Shown here: positions 17,393 to 25,012 of the stretch, one piece after another
Layout: every line of letters begins with the position of its first letter
Position numbering within the stretch: position 1 is the first letter of the stretch
Assembly (NCBI GenBank): GCA_964515905.1
Contig: CAZEWK010000046.1
Span: 1-64,000 of the forward strand
Direction of reading: 5' to 3'
From: GCA-2712985 sp964515905
GTDB lineage: Bacteria > Pseudomonadota > Alphaproteobacteria > UBA7887
DNA: 64,000 nt
Made by a program: the position numbers and the translations under genes
Notes under the pieces: generated by a model
What the model was told of the DNA's origin: nothing
Database searches by the model: none
The model's input: only the letters and a program-made list of their open reading frames with translations

Positions 17393-17740
17393 CTATGATG
17401 TTTCTCCCTCTGCAGTTTCAGAATCATCAGTAGTGTTAGGTTTTTTCCATGGTTTTAAGCCATGCACTAATGCCGCATGAGCCAAGGCATGGCTGGAGGT
17501 CGGGCTCGTAAGAATAAGAAACAGCAGAATCATTGCTAGTTTCGCAAGATTGAGTGACCAGCCTGCTTCGATCATCAGACCTACCAGAATAAAACCAGCA
17601 CCTGTGGTATCAATTAGCCCTGCCGCGTGCATTCTGGTAAAGAAATCGGGTAGACGGATCAGACCTATAGCGCCGATTAATAGAAAAGATCCGCCGACTA
17701 TCAGAAAAAAAAAGGTCAATATGTCAAAAATCATACTCAT
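17393..17740 (-). CDS. mrpG: Mrp antiporter subunit G
   Basis: This 115-aa protein has three membrane helices and the MnhG/PhaG signature IGLIRLPDFFTRMHAAGLIDTTG. The tail after about residue 85 is hydrophilic. Its ATG overlaps the mrpF stop by one base. It is a structural subunit of the Mrp complex. Confidence 0.93.
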   Translation of the reverse strand: MSMIFDILTFFFLIVGGSFLLIGAIGLIRLPDFFTRMHAAGLIDTTGAGFILVGLMIEAGWSLNLAKLAMILLFLILTSPTSSHALAHAALVHGLKPWKKPNTTDDSETAEGETS

Positions 17741-18024
17741 TATCGTATTGGCTCTTCGGGATCAGAAAAATGCCCGAATTTAATAAATTTCAGTGCAGCA
17801 ATAACTCCAATAAAATTGATTAGAGCATAGACCAGTGCTAAATCAAGAAAGTCTGGGCGTCCGACTATAAAGCCAAGTAACGAAAGTAAGAGGACAGTTT
17901 TGGTCCCAAAGCTGTTAGCAGCAAGAATCCGGTCAAACAAAGTGGGTCCGAAAATTGCTCTTACAACAGTCAGGCCCATGGCAACTAAAAGGGCTGTCCC
18001 AAGTATAATAAAACCTATGGTCAC
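17740..18024 (-). CDS. mrpF: Mrp antiporter subunit F
   Basis: This 94-aa protein has three helices, with the MnhF pattern VRAIFGPTLFDRILAANSFGTKTVLLL and RPDFLDLALVYALINFIGVIAALKF. The gene overlaps mrpE by 4 bases and mrpG by 1 base, the normal E-F-G order. It is a membrane subunit of the antiporter. Confidence 0.93.
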   Translation of the reverse strand: MTIGFIILGTALLVAMGLTVVRAIFGPTLFDRILAANSFGTKTVLLLSLLGFIVGRPDFLDLALVYALINFIGVIAALKFIKFGHFSDPEEPIR

Positions 18025-18497
18025 TTAGGCATCTCCAACGAAGCTACTTTTGACGCCATAGTGCCAGTTTTTAATTCTTTCTCACCGTCTACACTCAACG
18101 CGTGGATCTGAATATCGGTAGTTGTTAAATCCGTAGTCACAGTGCCAGGCGTAAGAGTAATTGAGTTGGCGTAAATAACACGAGCTAGATCACTAGTTTG
18201 TTGGTTTCTTAGTTTAAATAGTCGCGGACTGATGGGCATTTTGGGATGCATGATCCGTAAGGCCACGTCAATATTAGACTTTAAGATCTGCCAACTGAGC
18301 CAGACCCAATAGACTGGTAAACTTAGACTTAAATGCAGGGGGTGACTTTCGCCGTCAATAATATTCATTCGACGAGATAAATAAATTACTAATATGCATG
18401 ATATTATGCCAAAGACTACTGGAAGTGTTTCTAAATGCCCAGACATCAGTAGCCACGCAATGAATAACACCAAGAATAGGGAACAATTATAGCGCAA
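18021..18497 (-). CDS. mrpE: Mrp antiporter subunit E, first gene of the Mrp operon
   Basis: This 158-aa protein has two N-terminal membrane helices and a cytosolic domain with the MnhE pattern VYWVWLSWQILKSNIDVALRI, then NSITLTPGTVTTDL. It starts at TTG behind AGAGAG. It heads a ten-gene run in the order E, F, G, A-Cterm-like, B, C, D, D, small protein, D, all on this strand with overlaps or gaps under 15 bases. The complex exchanges cytosolic Na+ (or K+) for H+ and maintains pH and sodium balance. The promoter should lie within 18498-18622. Confidence 0.92.
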   Translation of the reverse strand: MRYNCSLFLVLFIAWLLMSGHLETLPVVFGIISCILVIYLSRRMNIIDGESHPLHLSLSLPVYWVWLSWQILKSNIDVALRIMHPKMPISPRLFKLRNQQTSDLARVIYANSITLTPGTVTTDLTTTDIQIHALSVDGEKELKTGTMASKVASLEMPK

Positions 18498-18622
18498 GCG
18501 TTTCTCTCTGCTCTAATTGGATGAAATTATATACCAATCTAACCTGGTTGCAGAGTATGCCTGAAGGTGGAGTAATCTCCAATGGGCAACTTAATGTAAT
18601 CTCCACAATAAAAGTGTACCAA

Positions 18623-19627
18623 TCAATTCGGTTGCGCCAACATTAACGAAAAATAATCGTCGGGGGAGGTGAACATTTTCACTGGCGATAAGTTGGTTTC
18701 GACAAGTAACTGATCCATCGAAGATTTGGTAAATTTACGACTGATCTCTGTCCGAATTTGTTCACCTGCAACGATGTCAATCGACTCATTCAGTATTTTT
18801 AGCTGGATCCGTTGTGCACAAGATGAGACAAGATACATTTCGACCTGCGATTTACTAGGAACGTATTGTGCTGAGTGTCTAAAATTATTTGTTTCGAAAT
18901 TGGCACCCAACTGTTTATTTAACACGTTTAGGACGTTTAAATTAAATTGAGCAGTAATACCTTGGCCATCGTTATATGCTGCGTTTAGTATATCTGGGTC
19001 TTTTACCCGGTCAAAACCAAGCAATATATGGTCCGTATCAAACATGCTATTGCGTAAGTCTTTCACAAATTCAACTGCTTGATTATGTTCAAAATTTCCG
19101 ATGGTACTTCCAAGAAAAAGAATTAAACGACTACCATTCCCTGTAGGCACGTTCTCAAATCCTGCCTCGTAGTCCCCAAGCAAAAGATTTGTTCTCAGCC
19201 AACTATATTTTTGTGACAGGTGTTTTGCGCCCCGAATCAGTGAGCTTTCAGAAATATCGAATGCCGTATAAGTCGGGAGGTGGTCGGTTTGACTACAAGC
19301 ATCTAAAAGACGTTGTGTTTTCGTAGAAGACCCACTTCCTAATTCGAAAATGTTATCTGGTTTTGTTCTTTCGATGATTTCTTTGGCACAGTGCTTTAGC
19401 AATGAATCTTCGGTGCGAGTAGGGTAATATTCAGCAGTTTGGCATATTTTTTCAAATAGCTCAGACCCGTTATGATCATACAAATATTTAGGTAAAAGCC
19501 ACCGCGGCCTTAATAAGAGACCGCGTCGGGCATCATCTTCCAGACCTGGTACACACCGAACCGGCGCTACTTGTTCACACTTAAAAAGTGGGTCGGAGTT
19601 ATTTGCAGGAACTTTGGAATTATTCAT
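18623..19627 (-). CDS. egtD: L-histidine N-alpha-methyltransferase EgtD
   Basis: This 334-aa SAM-dependent enzyme trimethylates histidine to hercynine, the first step of ergothioneine synthesis. Recognisable stretches are LLRPRWLLPKYLYDHNGSELFE near the N-terminus, TRTEDSLL, the SAM motif IFELGSGSSTKT, LFLGSTIGNFE, and GFDRVKDPDILNAAYND for substrate binding. The length matches the family (about 320-330). It is divergent from egtC with a 119-base intergenic region that must hold both promoters. It lies 125 bases upstream of mrpE on the same strand. Confidence 0.95.
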   Translation of the reverse strand: MNNSKVPANNSDPLFKCEQVAPVRCVPGLEDDARRGLLLRPRWLLPKYLYDHNGSELFEKICQTAEYYPTRTEDSLLKHCAKEIIERTKPDNIFELGSGSSTKTQRLLDACSQTDHLPTYTAFDISESSLIRGAKHLSQKYSWLRTNLLLGDYEAGFENVPTGNGSRLILFLGSTIGNFEHNQAVEFVKDLRNSMFDTDHILLGFDRVKDPDILNAAYNDGQGITAQFNLNVLNVLNKQLGANFETNNFRHSAQYVPSKSQVEMYLVSSCAQRIQLKILNESIDIVAGEQIRTEISRKFTKSSMDQLLVETNLSPVKMFTSPDDYFSLMLAQPN

Positions 19628-19646
19628 AATAACTATTGTTGGCTAC

Positions 19647-19661
19647 ACAATCATTGATTGT
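19647..19661. promoter_or_regulatory. 15-bp palindrome in the egtD-egtC divergent intergenic region
   Basis: ACAATCA and TGATTGT are exact inverted repeats around a single central base. The site lies 20 bases from the egtD start and 86 bases from the egtC start, so one dimeric regulator bound here could control both arms. No regulator gene is adjacent. It is a candidate operator on symmetry and position only. Confidence 0.35.
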
Positions 19662-19746
19662 TGTGTTTTCTATTGAAGTAAGACAGTCATTTGGAGTTTT
19701 GGATACTGAGTTTGACTGGGACCGTCAATTTATTTGGAAAAATTTA

Positions 19747-20520
19747 ATGTGTCGACACGCTGCATATATCGGTCCACCTATTACCCTGGAGCAATTTTTG
19801 TTGAGACCAAGCCATGGTCTGTTGAAGCAGTCCTATAGACCAAAAGAGATGAATTCGGCAACAGTTAATGCAGATGGGTTTGGATTCGGATGGTATCTCG
19901 AGGATGGCACTTTGCGCCAATATAATAACCCAGCCCCTATTTGGAGCGACCCTAATATAGTTCAGCTTGGGCCCGCACTGAAAAGCGGAGTTTGGCTAGC
20001 AAATGTAAGAAGTGCAACAATTCCATGCATCCCAACCCTCGTCAACACGCCCCCTTACGGTATTGGCCACCTATTATTTTCCCATAACGGGTTTATTGAC
20101 GATTTTGCTAGAAGCGTACGAACAAAATTTAGAGGTTATTTGTATCCAGAAATCGAGGCAGAGATAAAAGGAAACACTGATTCGGAGTACCTTTTTGCAC
20201 TAATCCGGCAAATGTTGATGGAAAACAAGGATATTCTTGAGGTATTTGAACGGTTATTTATAAAAGTTAGAACGTGGATGGAGGGCGGATCTGGCTCATT
20301 CAATTTTTTGATGACAGATGGCAAACGCATATTTGCAACCCGATACTCTATAGGCCATGACGCTCCGAGCTTGTATTTAGGACGCGATGATAACAGTTTT
20401 TCCGGAGGCTGGCTTATTGCTTCTGAGCCGTTTAGTGACTGCGGCGAATGGAGTCCAGTCGATAAGTGCCAGGTCATTATTCTTTCTGCTGGCTCAGAAC
20501 CAGAAAAAATGACGATATGA
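19747..20520 (+). CDS. egtC: Ergothioneine biosynthesis glutamine amidotransferase EgtC
   Basis: This 257-aa protein is of the class II (Ntn) amidotransferase family. The start must be the ATG at 19747 because maturation exposes Cys2 (MCRHAAYIG), the catalytic nucleophile; the longer open frame upstream would bury it. Later family blocks include NADGFGFGWY, WLANVRSAT and FSHNGFIDDF. EgtC removes the glutamate from gamma-glutamyl-hercynyl-cysteine sulfoxide. Its presence argues that this organism uses the gamma-glutamylcysteine route, as mycobacteria do. Its stop overlaps the egtB start as ATGA. Confidence 0.93.
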   Translation: MCRHAAYIGPPITLEQFLLRPSHGLLKQSYRPKEMNSATVNADGFGFGWYLEDGTLRQYNNPAPIWSDPNIVQLGPALKSGVWLANVRSATIPCIPTLVNTPPYGIGHLLFSHNGFIDDFARSVRTKFRGYLYPEIEAEIKGNTDSEYLFALIRQMLMENKDILEVFERLFIKVRTWMEGGSGSFNFLMTDGKRIFATRYSIGHDAPSLYLGRDDNSFSGGWLIASEPFSDCGEWSPVDKCQVIILSAGSEPEKMTI

Positions 20521-21695
20521 ATGTTTCTTTATTGGATCGGCTTTCAGGTCTTCAAGAAGACTTAATCCAGGTGGTTTATAGCACCAATAGGCGCACTAGC
20601 AGGGTGGGGGATGAAGAGGAATACTTTAGATCTCAGAAGCATCCTTGTATCAGCCCCCCTGGTTGGCACCTTGGGCATTGCGCTTACATCGAATGTCTTT
20701 GGATTCGTGAAATTCTGACAGGGGATAACTGCATCGACCAGGATCTAAGGAATTTTTATACTCCAGAACTGTCAGCCAAGGGTGATCGCGGTTTTCTTCT
20801 GCCACCATGTAATCAGTTGATTGAGTGGGCTCGCGCCCTGATGAGAGAAAATTGCGAAAGAATGAGTGATCCCTCTTTTCGGATAAAAAAAAATAAATTA
20901 CTGGAGAATGACTACATAACACATTTTTTGATTAACCATCATGCACAGCATTTGGAAATTTTAAGTATGGCAAATGCAGTATGGTATTCTTCTTTGGATA
21001 TGACCAAATATAAAGTGAAAACCCCTTTGACACCATCTGAATCCGATCTTGTTTTTATAAGTGTAGACCCAGGTGCCGCTAAGATAGGCGGTGACACGAC
21101 GTTTTTATATGACAACGAAACACCACCGCACCAAGTGGACCTTACAAATTTTCGTATTTCTTTAAGGCCCGTGACCAACGGTCATTACTTGGCTTTTATG
21201 CTAGACCGGGGATATCTTGATCCCAGATGGTGGTCAGCTGCGGGTTGGCGTTGGCGAAGCACTTCCGATATTCAGAAACCAAATCGTTGGAGGCAGGACG
21301 GAAACAAATATTGGTTTGAAATAACACTGAATGGTCCGTCTGATTTATTAAAAGACTCTCCAATTTGTGGGGTCACCCGGTACGAGGCGGCGGCATTTGC
21401 TGCTTGGGCGCATGCGCGACTTCCTCACGAGTTTGAGTGGGAGATAGCTGCTAAATTGGGATTGCTGGAGAAAACCGGTGAAGTGTGGGAGTGGTGTGCA
21501 AATACTTTCCATCCTTTTCCTGGTTTTGGCGTATATCCGTATCCAGAATATTCCGTTCCTTGGTTTGACCAACGTCATTTTTTATTAAAAGGAGGAAGTA
21601 GCTATACCGAAGAGGAAATTAAACGTCCAACTTTTCGGAACTACTACGTAGCAGATGCTGACTATTTGTTTTCTGGAATTCGTTTAGCTAACTAG
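20517..21695 (+). CDS. egtB: Hercynine sulfoxide synthase EgtB
   Basis: This 392-aa protein starts at the ATG inside the egtC stop (ATGA). An N-terminal DinB-like four-helix bundle supplies the iron histidines (GWHLGH at about 50-55 and HHAQHLE at about 138-144). A C-terminal formylglycine-generating-enzyme fold ends in the usual block EVWEWCAN, HPFPGF, LLKGGSSYT, PTFRNYY and FSGIRLAN. The enzyme joins a cysteine thiol to hercynine with O2. It is a little shorter than typical (about 430), with a compact linker. egtA and the PLP lyase egtE are not in the window. Confidence 0.93.
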   Translation: MNVSLLDRLSGLQEDLIQVVYSTNRRTSRVGDEEEYFRSQKHPCISPPGWHLGHCAYIECLWIREILTGDNCIDQDLRNFYTPELSAKGDRGFLLPPCNQLIEWARALMRENCERMSDPSFRIKKNKLLENDYITHFLINHHAQHLEILSMANAVWYSSLDMTKYKVKTPLTPSESDLVFISVDPGAAKIGGDTTFLYDNETPPHQVDLTNFRISLRPVTNGHYLAFMLDRGYLDPRWWSAAGWRWRSTSDIQKPNRWRQDGNKYWFEITLNGPSDLLKDSPICGVTRYEAAAFAAWAHARLPHEFEWEIAAKLGLLEKTGEVWEWCANTFHPFPGFGVYPYPEYSVPWFDQRHFLLKGGSSYTEEEIKRPTFRNYYVADADYLFSGIRLAN

Positions 21696-21769
21696 AAGGA
21701 GAGTGACAAGTCTTTTTGTTTTAATGAAAACAGATCAGCTGAACTAAACACTATTCAGTTGTAAACGCA

Positions 21770-21991
21770 TTATTGCTTCCCTCGGCGGTTGCTAAAAATT
21801 CGGTCCCAGCTGGTTCTATAGTTATCGGTTACTGGTTTCTGACGTTCGCCCAATGTATAGCCTGTGGCTCCTTCGTTTTCAGATGTGTTGGTGTTGTCAG
21901 AGTCTGACGCTATCTCAGATTTACTATCCGCATCTGAACTCGGTTTCGGTATTTTTTTGGACGTCGTAGTTTTAGTGCTTTTCTTAGCCAT
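21770..21991 (-). CDS. Conserved small hypothetical protein, Ser/Thr/Asp-rich
   Basis: This 73-aa protein has a lysine-rich start (MAKKSTKTTTSKK), a disordered acidic Ser/Asp/Asn middle and a more structured end (KPVTDNYRTSWDRIFSNRR). The C-terminal motif looks like that of short proteins scattered in alphaproteobacterial genomes. No function can be assigned. It is convergent with egtB, 74 bases away. Confidence 0.6.
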   Translation of the reverse strand: MAKKSTKTTTSKKIPKPSSDADSKSEIASDSDNTNTSENEGATGYTLGERQKPVTDNYRTSWDRIFSNRRGKQ

Positions 21992-22148
21992 TTATCAAAA
22001 GCCGCAGCTGTAGTTAGATTCCGGAGCAAGTGAAATAAAGAGGCTTAAGCTGTTCGTCAAGTCAAAGGAGAGGAAGTAATTTACAGAACGTCGCCTACTT
22101 TTTGCACAAAAAGGTGCACATGAGCTACAAATGATGAAAGTTGAAGTG

Positions 22149-22230
22149 ATTCAGCATAGGTGCGGAACCCACGTCTTTAGCAATTTACTGGGGGTCTCAG
22201 CAAAAATCGGCCTAGTGCTGAATGCTTTTT
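22149..22230 (+). ncRNA. Candidate structured RNA: 12-bp stem enclosing a 50-base loop, followed by a T-run
   Basis: ATTCAGCATAGG (22149-22160) pairs with CCTAGTGCTGAAT (22211-22223) through 12 pairs and one bulged G. GCTTTTT follows at once. Inside, ACCC and GGGT could form a second helix. It resembles a small RNA with its own terminator, or a long terminator. It matches no RNA family I can name. Confidence 0.3.
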
Positions 22231-22273
22231 ATAAATGACAGGGAACTATTAACAGGACTTGCAAACGGGTGCG

Positions 22274-22303
22274 TTGACCTGATACAGAGTTTCGTAGGAT
22301 AAC
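22274..22303 (+). promoter_or_regulatory. Candidate sigma-70 promoter for tRNA-Pro
   Basis: TTGACC (-35-like, 22274-22279) and GATAAC (-10-like, 22298-22303) are separated by 18 bases and lie about 65 bases before the tRNA. The assignment is by consensus likeness only. Confidence 0.4.
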
Positions 22304-22367
22304 CGTTTTATTTGAAACACAGGCCTAAAGTTTGGGATAAACTTTGGGCACTATTTTTTTTATCTTT

Positions 22368-22444
22368 CGGGGTGTAGCGCAGCCTGGTAGCGCATCTGCT
22401 TTGGGAGCAGAGGGTCGGCGGTTCGAATCCGTCCACCCCGACCA
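22368..22444 (+). tRNA. tRNA-Pro (anticodon TGG)
   Basis: A complete cloverleaf can be drawn. The acceptor stem is CGGGGTG with CACCCCG, the anticodon stem TCTGC/GCAGA encloses the loop TTTGGGA with anticodon TGG, and the T-arm GGTTCGAATCC is normal. The discriminator A and an encoded CCA complete the 3' end at 22444. Confidence 0.97.
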
Positions 22445-22494
22445 ATTTCTTATAAGTCCAATAGAAAAAAATGCACAATTTTTGTGGAGGAAAT

Positions 22495-23010
22495 ATGTCA
22501 ATTCGGAATCAAATAGGTGCTGTACTAATCTTTGTAGGAGGTATTTTTTGTGTTGCTTCAATGGCCTCTGCAGATCACCATGTTAAGAGTGGCACCTATG
22601 AGTTTGTCGCCAGTTTTGTTACTGATTACACGGTGGTGGAACAGTCTGACCAGACAGTGATTGGAGGGCCGGGGAGAGGTACAGTCACGATTGTTAAAAG
22701 CAGCGGTGGACCCTGGGTAGAAGGGTCAAGTGCGACGCAGGTGTTTGTAATTCACATAAAGAAATCAGATGCTGGCATGGACCTTGAGGCATCCGGTGCA
22801 CAAACTGATTCCGCCGGGGATAAGATATTTTTTGTGGCCAAAAGAACTGCCGGAGACACCGCAGTTGGTGGGGGTGGTACCGGGCATCAACAAATAACTG
22901 GCGGCACTGGGAAGTATGAGGGGGTACGTGGGAGCTGCGAATACACGGTGGATTTCCTAATTGATAATAGAGTTACTGCTCTTGGCACTTGCCAATGGCA
23001 AAGGGACTAA
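22495..23010 (+). CDS. Secreted beta-rich protein with GTGKYEG motif (paralogue of 26876-27376)
   Basis: This 171-aa protein uses the ATG behind GGAGGAAAT; an earlier in-frame ATG at 22471 has no such site. A signal peptide (about residues 1-27, ending ASMASA) directs export. The mature part is glycine/threonine-rich and probably all-beta. A late motif GTGKYEGVRGSCEYTVDF recurs as GTGKYEGITGWYTFDC in the protein at 26876-27376. Two late cysteines could form a disulfide. No enzymatic motif is visible. The function is unknown. Confidence 0.75.
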   Translation: MSIRNQIGAVLIFVGGIFCVASMASADHHVKSGTYEFVASFVTDYTVVEQSDQTVIGGPGRGTVTIVKSSGGPWVEGSSATQVFVIHIKKSDAGMDLEASGAQTDSAGDKIFFVAKRTAGDTAVGGGGTGHQQITGGTGKYEGVRGSCEYTVDFLIDNRVTALGTCQWQRD

Positions 23011-23029
23011 TAGAACGACTGTAGTTTAC

Positions 23030-23067
23030 AAAAAGGGTAACACGTTTAATATGTCGCCCTTTTTTTA
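23030..23067 (+). terminator. Rho-independent terminator after the secreted protein gene
   Basis: AAAAAGGG and CCCTTTTTTT flank a loop containing ACA/TGT, giving a hairpin with an A-tract/U-tract that could work in either direction. It lies 20 bases after the stop at 23010 and before the convergent gene ending at 23091. Confidence 0.65.
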
Positions 23068-23090
23068 TAGGGAAATAATTTTGCAGACTA

Positions 23091-23555
23091 TTATTGTGGA
23101 TGATAATACCCTACTCCACAAACTTGCCCGGCAACGCGAGTTACGAGAGTGGTCTTGGTAAACTCTTGTTCTGAGCCAGTAGTGTATCGAGGTAATTCAT
23201 ATGTTACCTCTCCAGTTCCACCGGACGGGGCAGCCTTAAATAATGATTCTCCAAGTTGAGTTCCATGTATATCTTTATTTTCGCTTGAATAGATATCAAA
23301 TCCAATAAAGCTTGGATGAGCTGTGATCGTTCCATCAGGGGCGAAACAAAAGACGTACAAATCTTTATTTATTAGTCCGCCATCGCCTGTGGTAAACAAA
23401 TCCAAGGCCCTGTTTTTGTCTATTCGTAATAGTGCAACCGCTCTTTCTAATAAGGCTGCAGCTTCTTCTTTTGTGCCAAATTCGTCTGCAAAGGACGAAA
23501 AATTCAGAAAACTAGAGCATACTGCAGTTAGAAGCAGGGTTTTTAAGATTTTCAT
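23091..23555 (-). CDS. Secreted single-Cache-domain protein
   Basis: This 154-aa protein has a signal peptide (about 1-23). A Cache (sCache-like) sensor fold follows: helix EEAAALLERAVALLRIDKNRAL, then the strands DLYVFCFAPDGTITAHPSFIGFDI, TQLGESLFKAA and TTLVTRVAGQVCGVGYY. Stand-alone periplasmic Cache proteins may bind small carboxylates or amines and present them to receptors. No kinase or chemoreceptor is adjacent. Its stop faces the terminator at 23030-23067. Confidence 0.82.
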   Translation of the reverse strand: MKILKTLLLTAVCSSFLNFSSFADEFGTKEEAAALLERAVALLRIDKNRALDLFTTGDGGLINKDLYVFCFAPDGTITAHPSFIGFDIYSSENKDIHGTQLGESLFKAAPSGGTGEVTYELPRYTTGSEQEFTKTTLVTRVAGQVCGVGYYHPQ

Positions 23556-23814
23556 GGTTTTTTTCTCCCAATTTTAATCGACCTTCCTCTATGAAGGTCA
23601 CCAATGGTTTAAATTGTATCGAAAACGTTAATAATTGTAGCAAATAATATTAGAAAATAAGAATCCCGCTATTACTTGGTTTCTAATTCTGATGTCGGTT
23701 TTCGAACTGAAATAGATAAAACGGTGAAGTATAACTGGGACTGGTCGGGATCTCTGTCTATAGTTTGGTTCTACTGGAATTAAATATACGGACTTTTAGA
23801 AATTGAGGATTGTC

Positions 23815-23946
23815 ATGAAGCATCTATTTTTAATTATTGCTATGATGTTGTGGTTTGCCGCACCAGTTTATGCAGACCGATATTCAAATGAATCTGAAGA
23901 AACGCCAAATGATGGCGAAGAAGGATCCAAAGATGACGATTTCTAA
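23815..23946 (+). CDS. 43-aa secreted acidic peptide
   Basis: A GAGGATTGTC ribosome site precedes the ATG at 23815. The first 20 residues form a good signal peptide (MKHLFLIIAMMLWFAAPVYA) with an A-x-A-like cleavage point. The mature 23 residues (from DRYSNESEE to SKDDDF) are strongly acidic. It matches nothing I recognise. The signal peptide and ribosome site support translation, but the shortness keeps confidence moderate. Confidence 0.5.
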   Translation: MKHLFLIIAMMLWFAAPVYADRYSNESEETPNDGEEGSKDDDF

Positions 23947-24082
23947 AGTTTTTGTACCAGCGAGATCCATGTACAATAGAGCAGGGTAATTGCGCCGCTC
24001 ACACATATCTCGGTTGGCACAGCATTAGTTTCACGGGAAAGCATATAGAAAAAGAGTGGTACTAGGGGCGATATCACAACTT
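23943..24082 (-). pseudogene. Possible C-terminal remnant of a membrane transport protein
   Basis: An open stretch of about 46 codons ends at TAG (23943-23945), has a stop immediately upstream and no start codon near its beginning. The translation is hydrophobic and helix-like (PLVPLFFYMLSRETNAVP, then GAITLLYCTWISLVQ). It vaguely resembles the last helix of a PotC-type ABC permease. It could be a chance open frame. Confidence 0.25.
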
Positions 24083-24148
24083 TTTAATGGTCTTCAATCG
24101 TAAATCGCAAGTATCAGATCATCTGAAGTTTTGTTGAATATAACGCCC

Positions 24149-25012
24149 TTATAGTACTGCTTCAACTCCAGCAATTGCCGTTCGATGCATAATCCTTCGT
24201 TGGGAATTCGGATCGTAAGGTAATACCATATGCATGGTCCATCTATTATCCCACATGATGACATCGTGTTGCTTCCAGGAGTGTTCGTATATAAAGCGGT
24301 CCTGAGTTGCCCATTCGGTTAGTTCTTTTACCAGGGATCGCGTTTGATCCTCGTTCCAACCAACTATTTGACGCATATAAATCGGACTAATGTAAAGGGA
24401 TTGACTGCCATCACTGTGGTTACGGATCAATTTGTGTTGAACTGGAGGAACCTGGGCCTCCTCTTCGGGGCTCATGGGTGGTAAGTGTCGGCTCGAACGC
24501 ATCCAAGACCAGTTATGTTCTCCTTCAAGGTTTTCAATTCGTCTTCGGAGGGCTGATGGCATTTCTTCAAGAGCTTGTCGTAGGTTGGCAAACTGAGTTT
24601 CTCCACCTCCGCCTTTGACAACTTCAATTCCATGAAGAATAGCGCCCTTGCTTGGAATTTTTCGATAACAACTGTCTGTATGCCATGACCAAGTAAGACT
24701 ATTAAACATGACCGCTTCACTCTCTGCAGGCAGTATTTCTCCGTTGGGGTCTACGTTACTCAGAATAAAAATTTCCGGTAGGTCGGTATCGGTGCGATCG
24801 GTCTCAGGTAAGACTTCAAGTTCTCCAAAATTTCTACTAAACACCACGTGTTCCGAGTCGCTTATATTTTGATTACGAAACACCAGAACTCCAAACTGGT
24901 TCCAAGCAGATTCGATCGTAGTTCTTGTGTCCGGATCCAATGGGGTCGAAAGGTCGACGCCACAGATTTCTGCTCCTAGAGGTCCCTCAAATTTTTGGAT
25001 GGATGGCTTCAT
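24149..25012 (-). CDS. TauD/TfdA-family 2-oxoglutarate and Fe(II)-dependent dioxygenase
   Basis: This 287-aa protein is of normal length for the family. The iron triad is visible as WHTDSCY (H and D, about residues 115-117) and the distal histidine in RRIMHRTAI. The arginine after the last histidine (HRT) should bind 2-oxoglutarate. LVFRNQNISDSEHVVFSRNFG is the typical N-terminal block. Members hydroxylate taurine, 2,4-D, alkyl sulfates or other acids. The substrate is not predictable, and no dedicated transporter is adjacent. Confidence 0.92.
   Translation of the reverse strand: MKPSIQKFEGPLGAEICGVDLSTPLDPDTRTTIESAWNQFGVLVFRNQNISDSEHVVFSRNFGELEVLPETDRTDTDLPEIFILSNVDPNGEILPAESEAVMFNSLTWSWHTDSCYRKIPSKGAILHGIEVVKGGGGETQFANLRQALEEMPSALRRRIENLEGEHNWSWMRSSRHLPPMSPEEEAQVPPVQHKLIRNHSDGSQSLYISPIYMRQIVGWNEDQTRSLVKELTEWATQDRFIYEHSWKQHDVIMWDNRWTMHMVLPYDPNSQRRIMHRTAIAGVEAVL

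Larger units (their letters stand above)
21992..22367. other. Gene-free stretch upstream of tRNA-Pro with a long inverted repeat
   Basis: No convincing coding frame is visible on either strand. The stretch contains a 12-bp inverted repeat with a single bulge (22149-22160 with 22211-22223) followed by GCTTTTT, and a plausible sigma-70 promoter at 22274-22303 pointing to tRNA-Pro. Confidence 0.6.
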
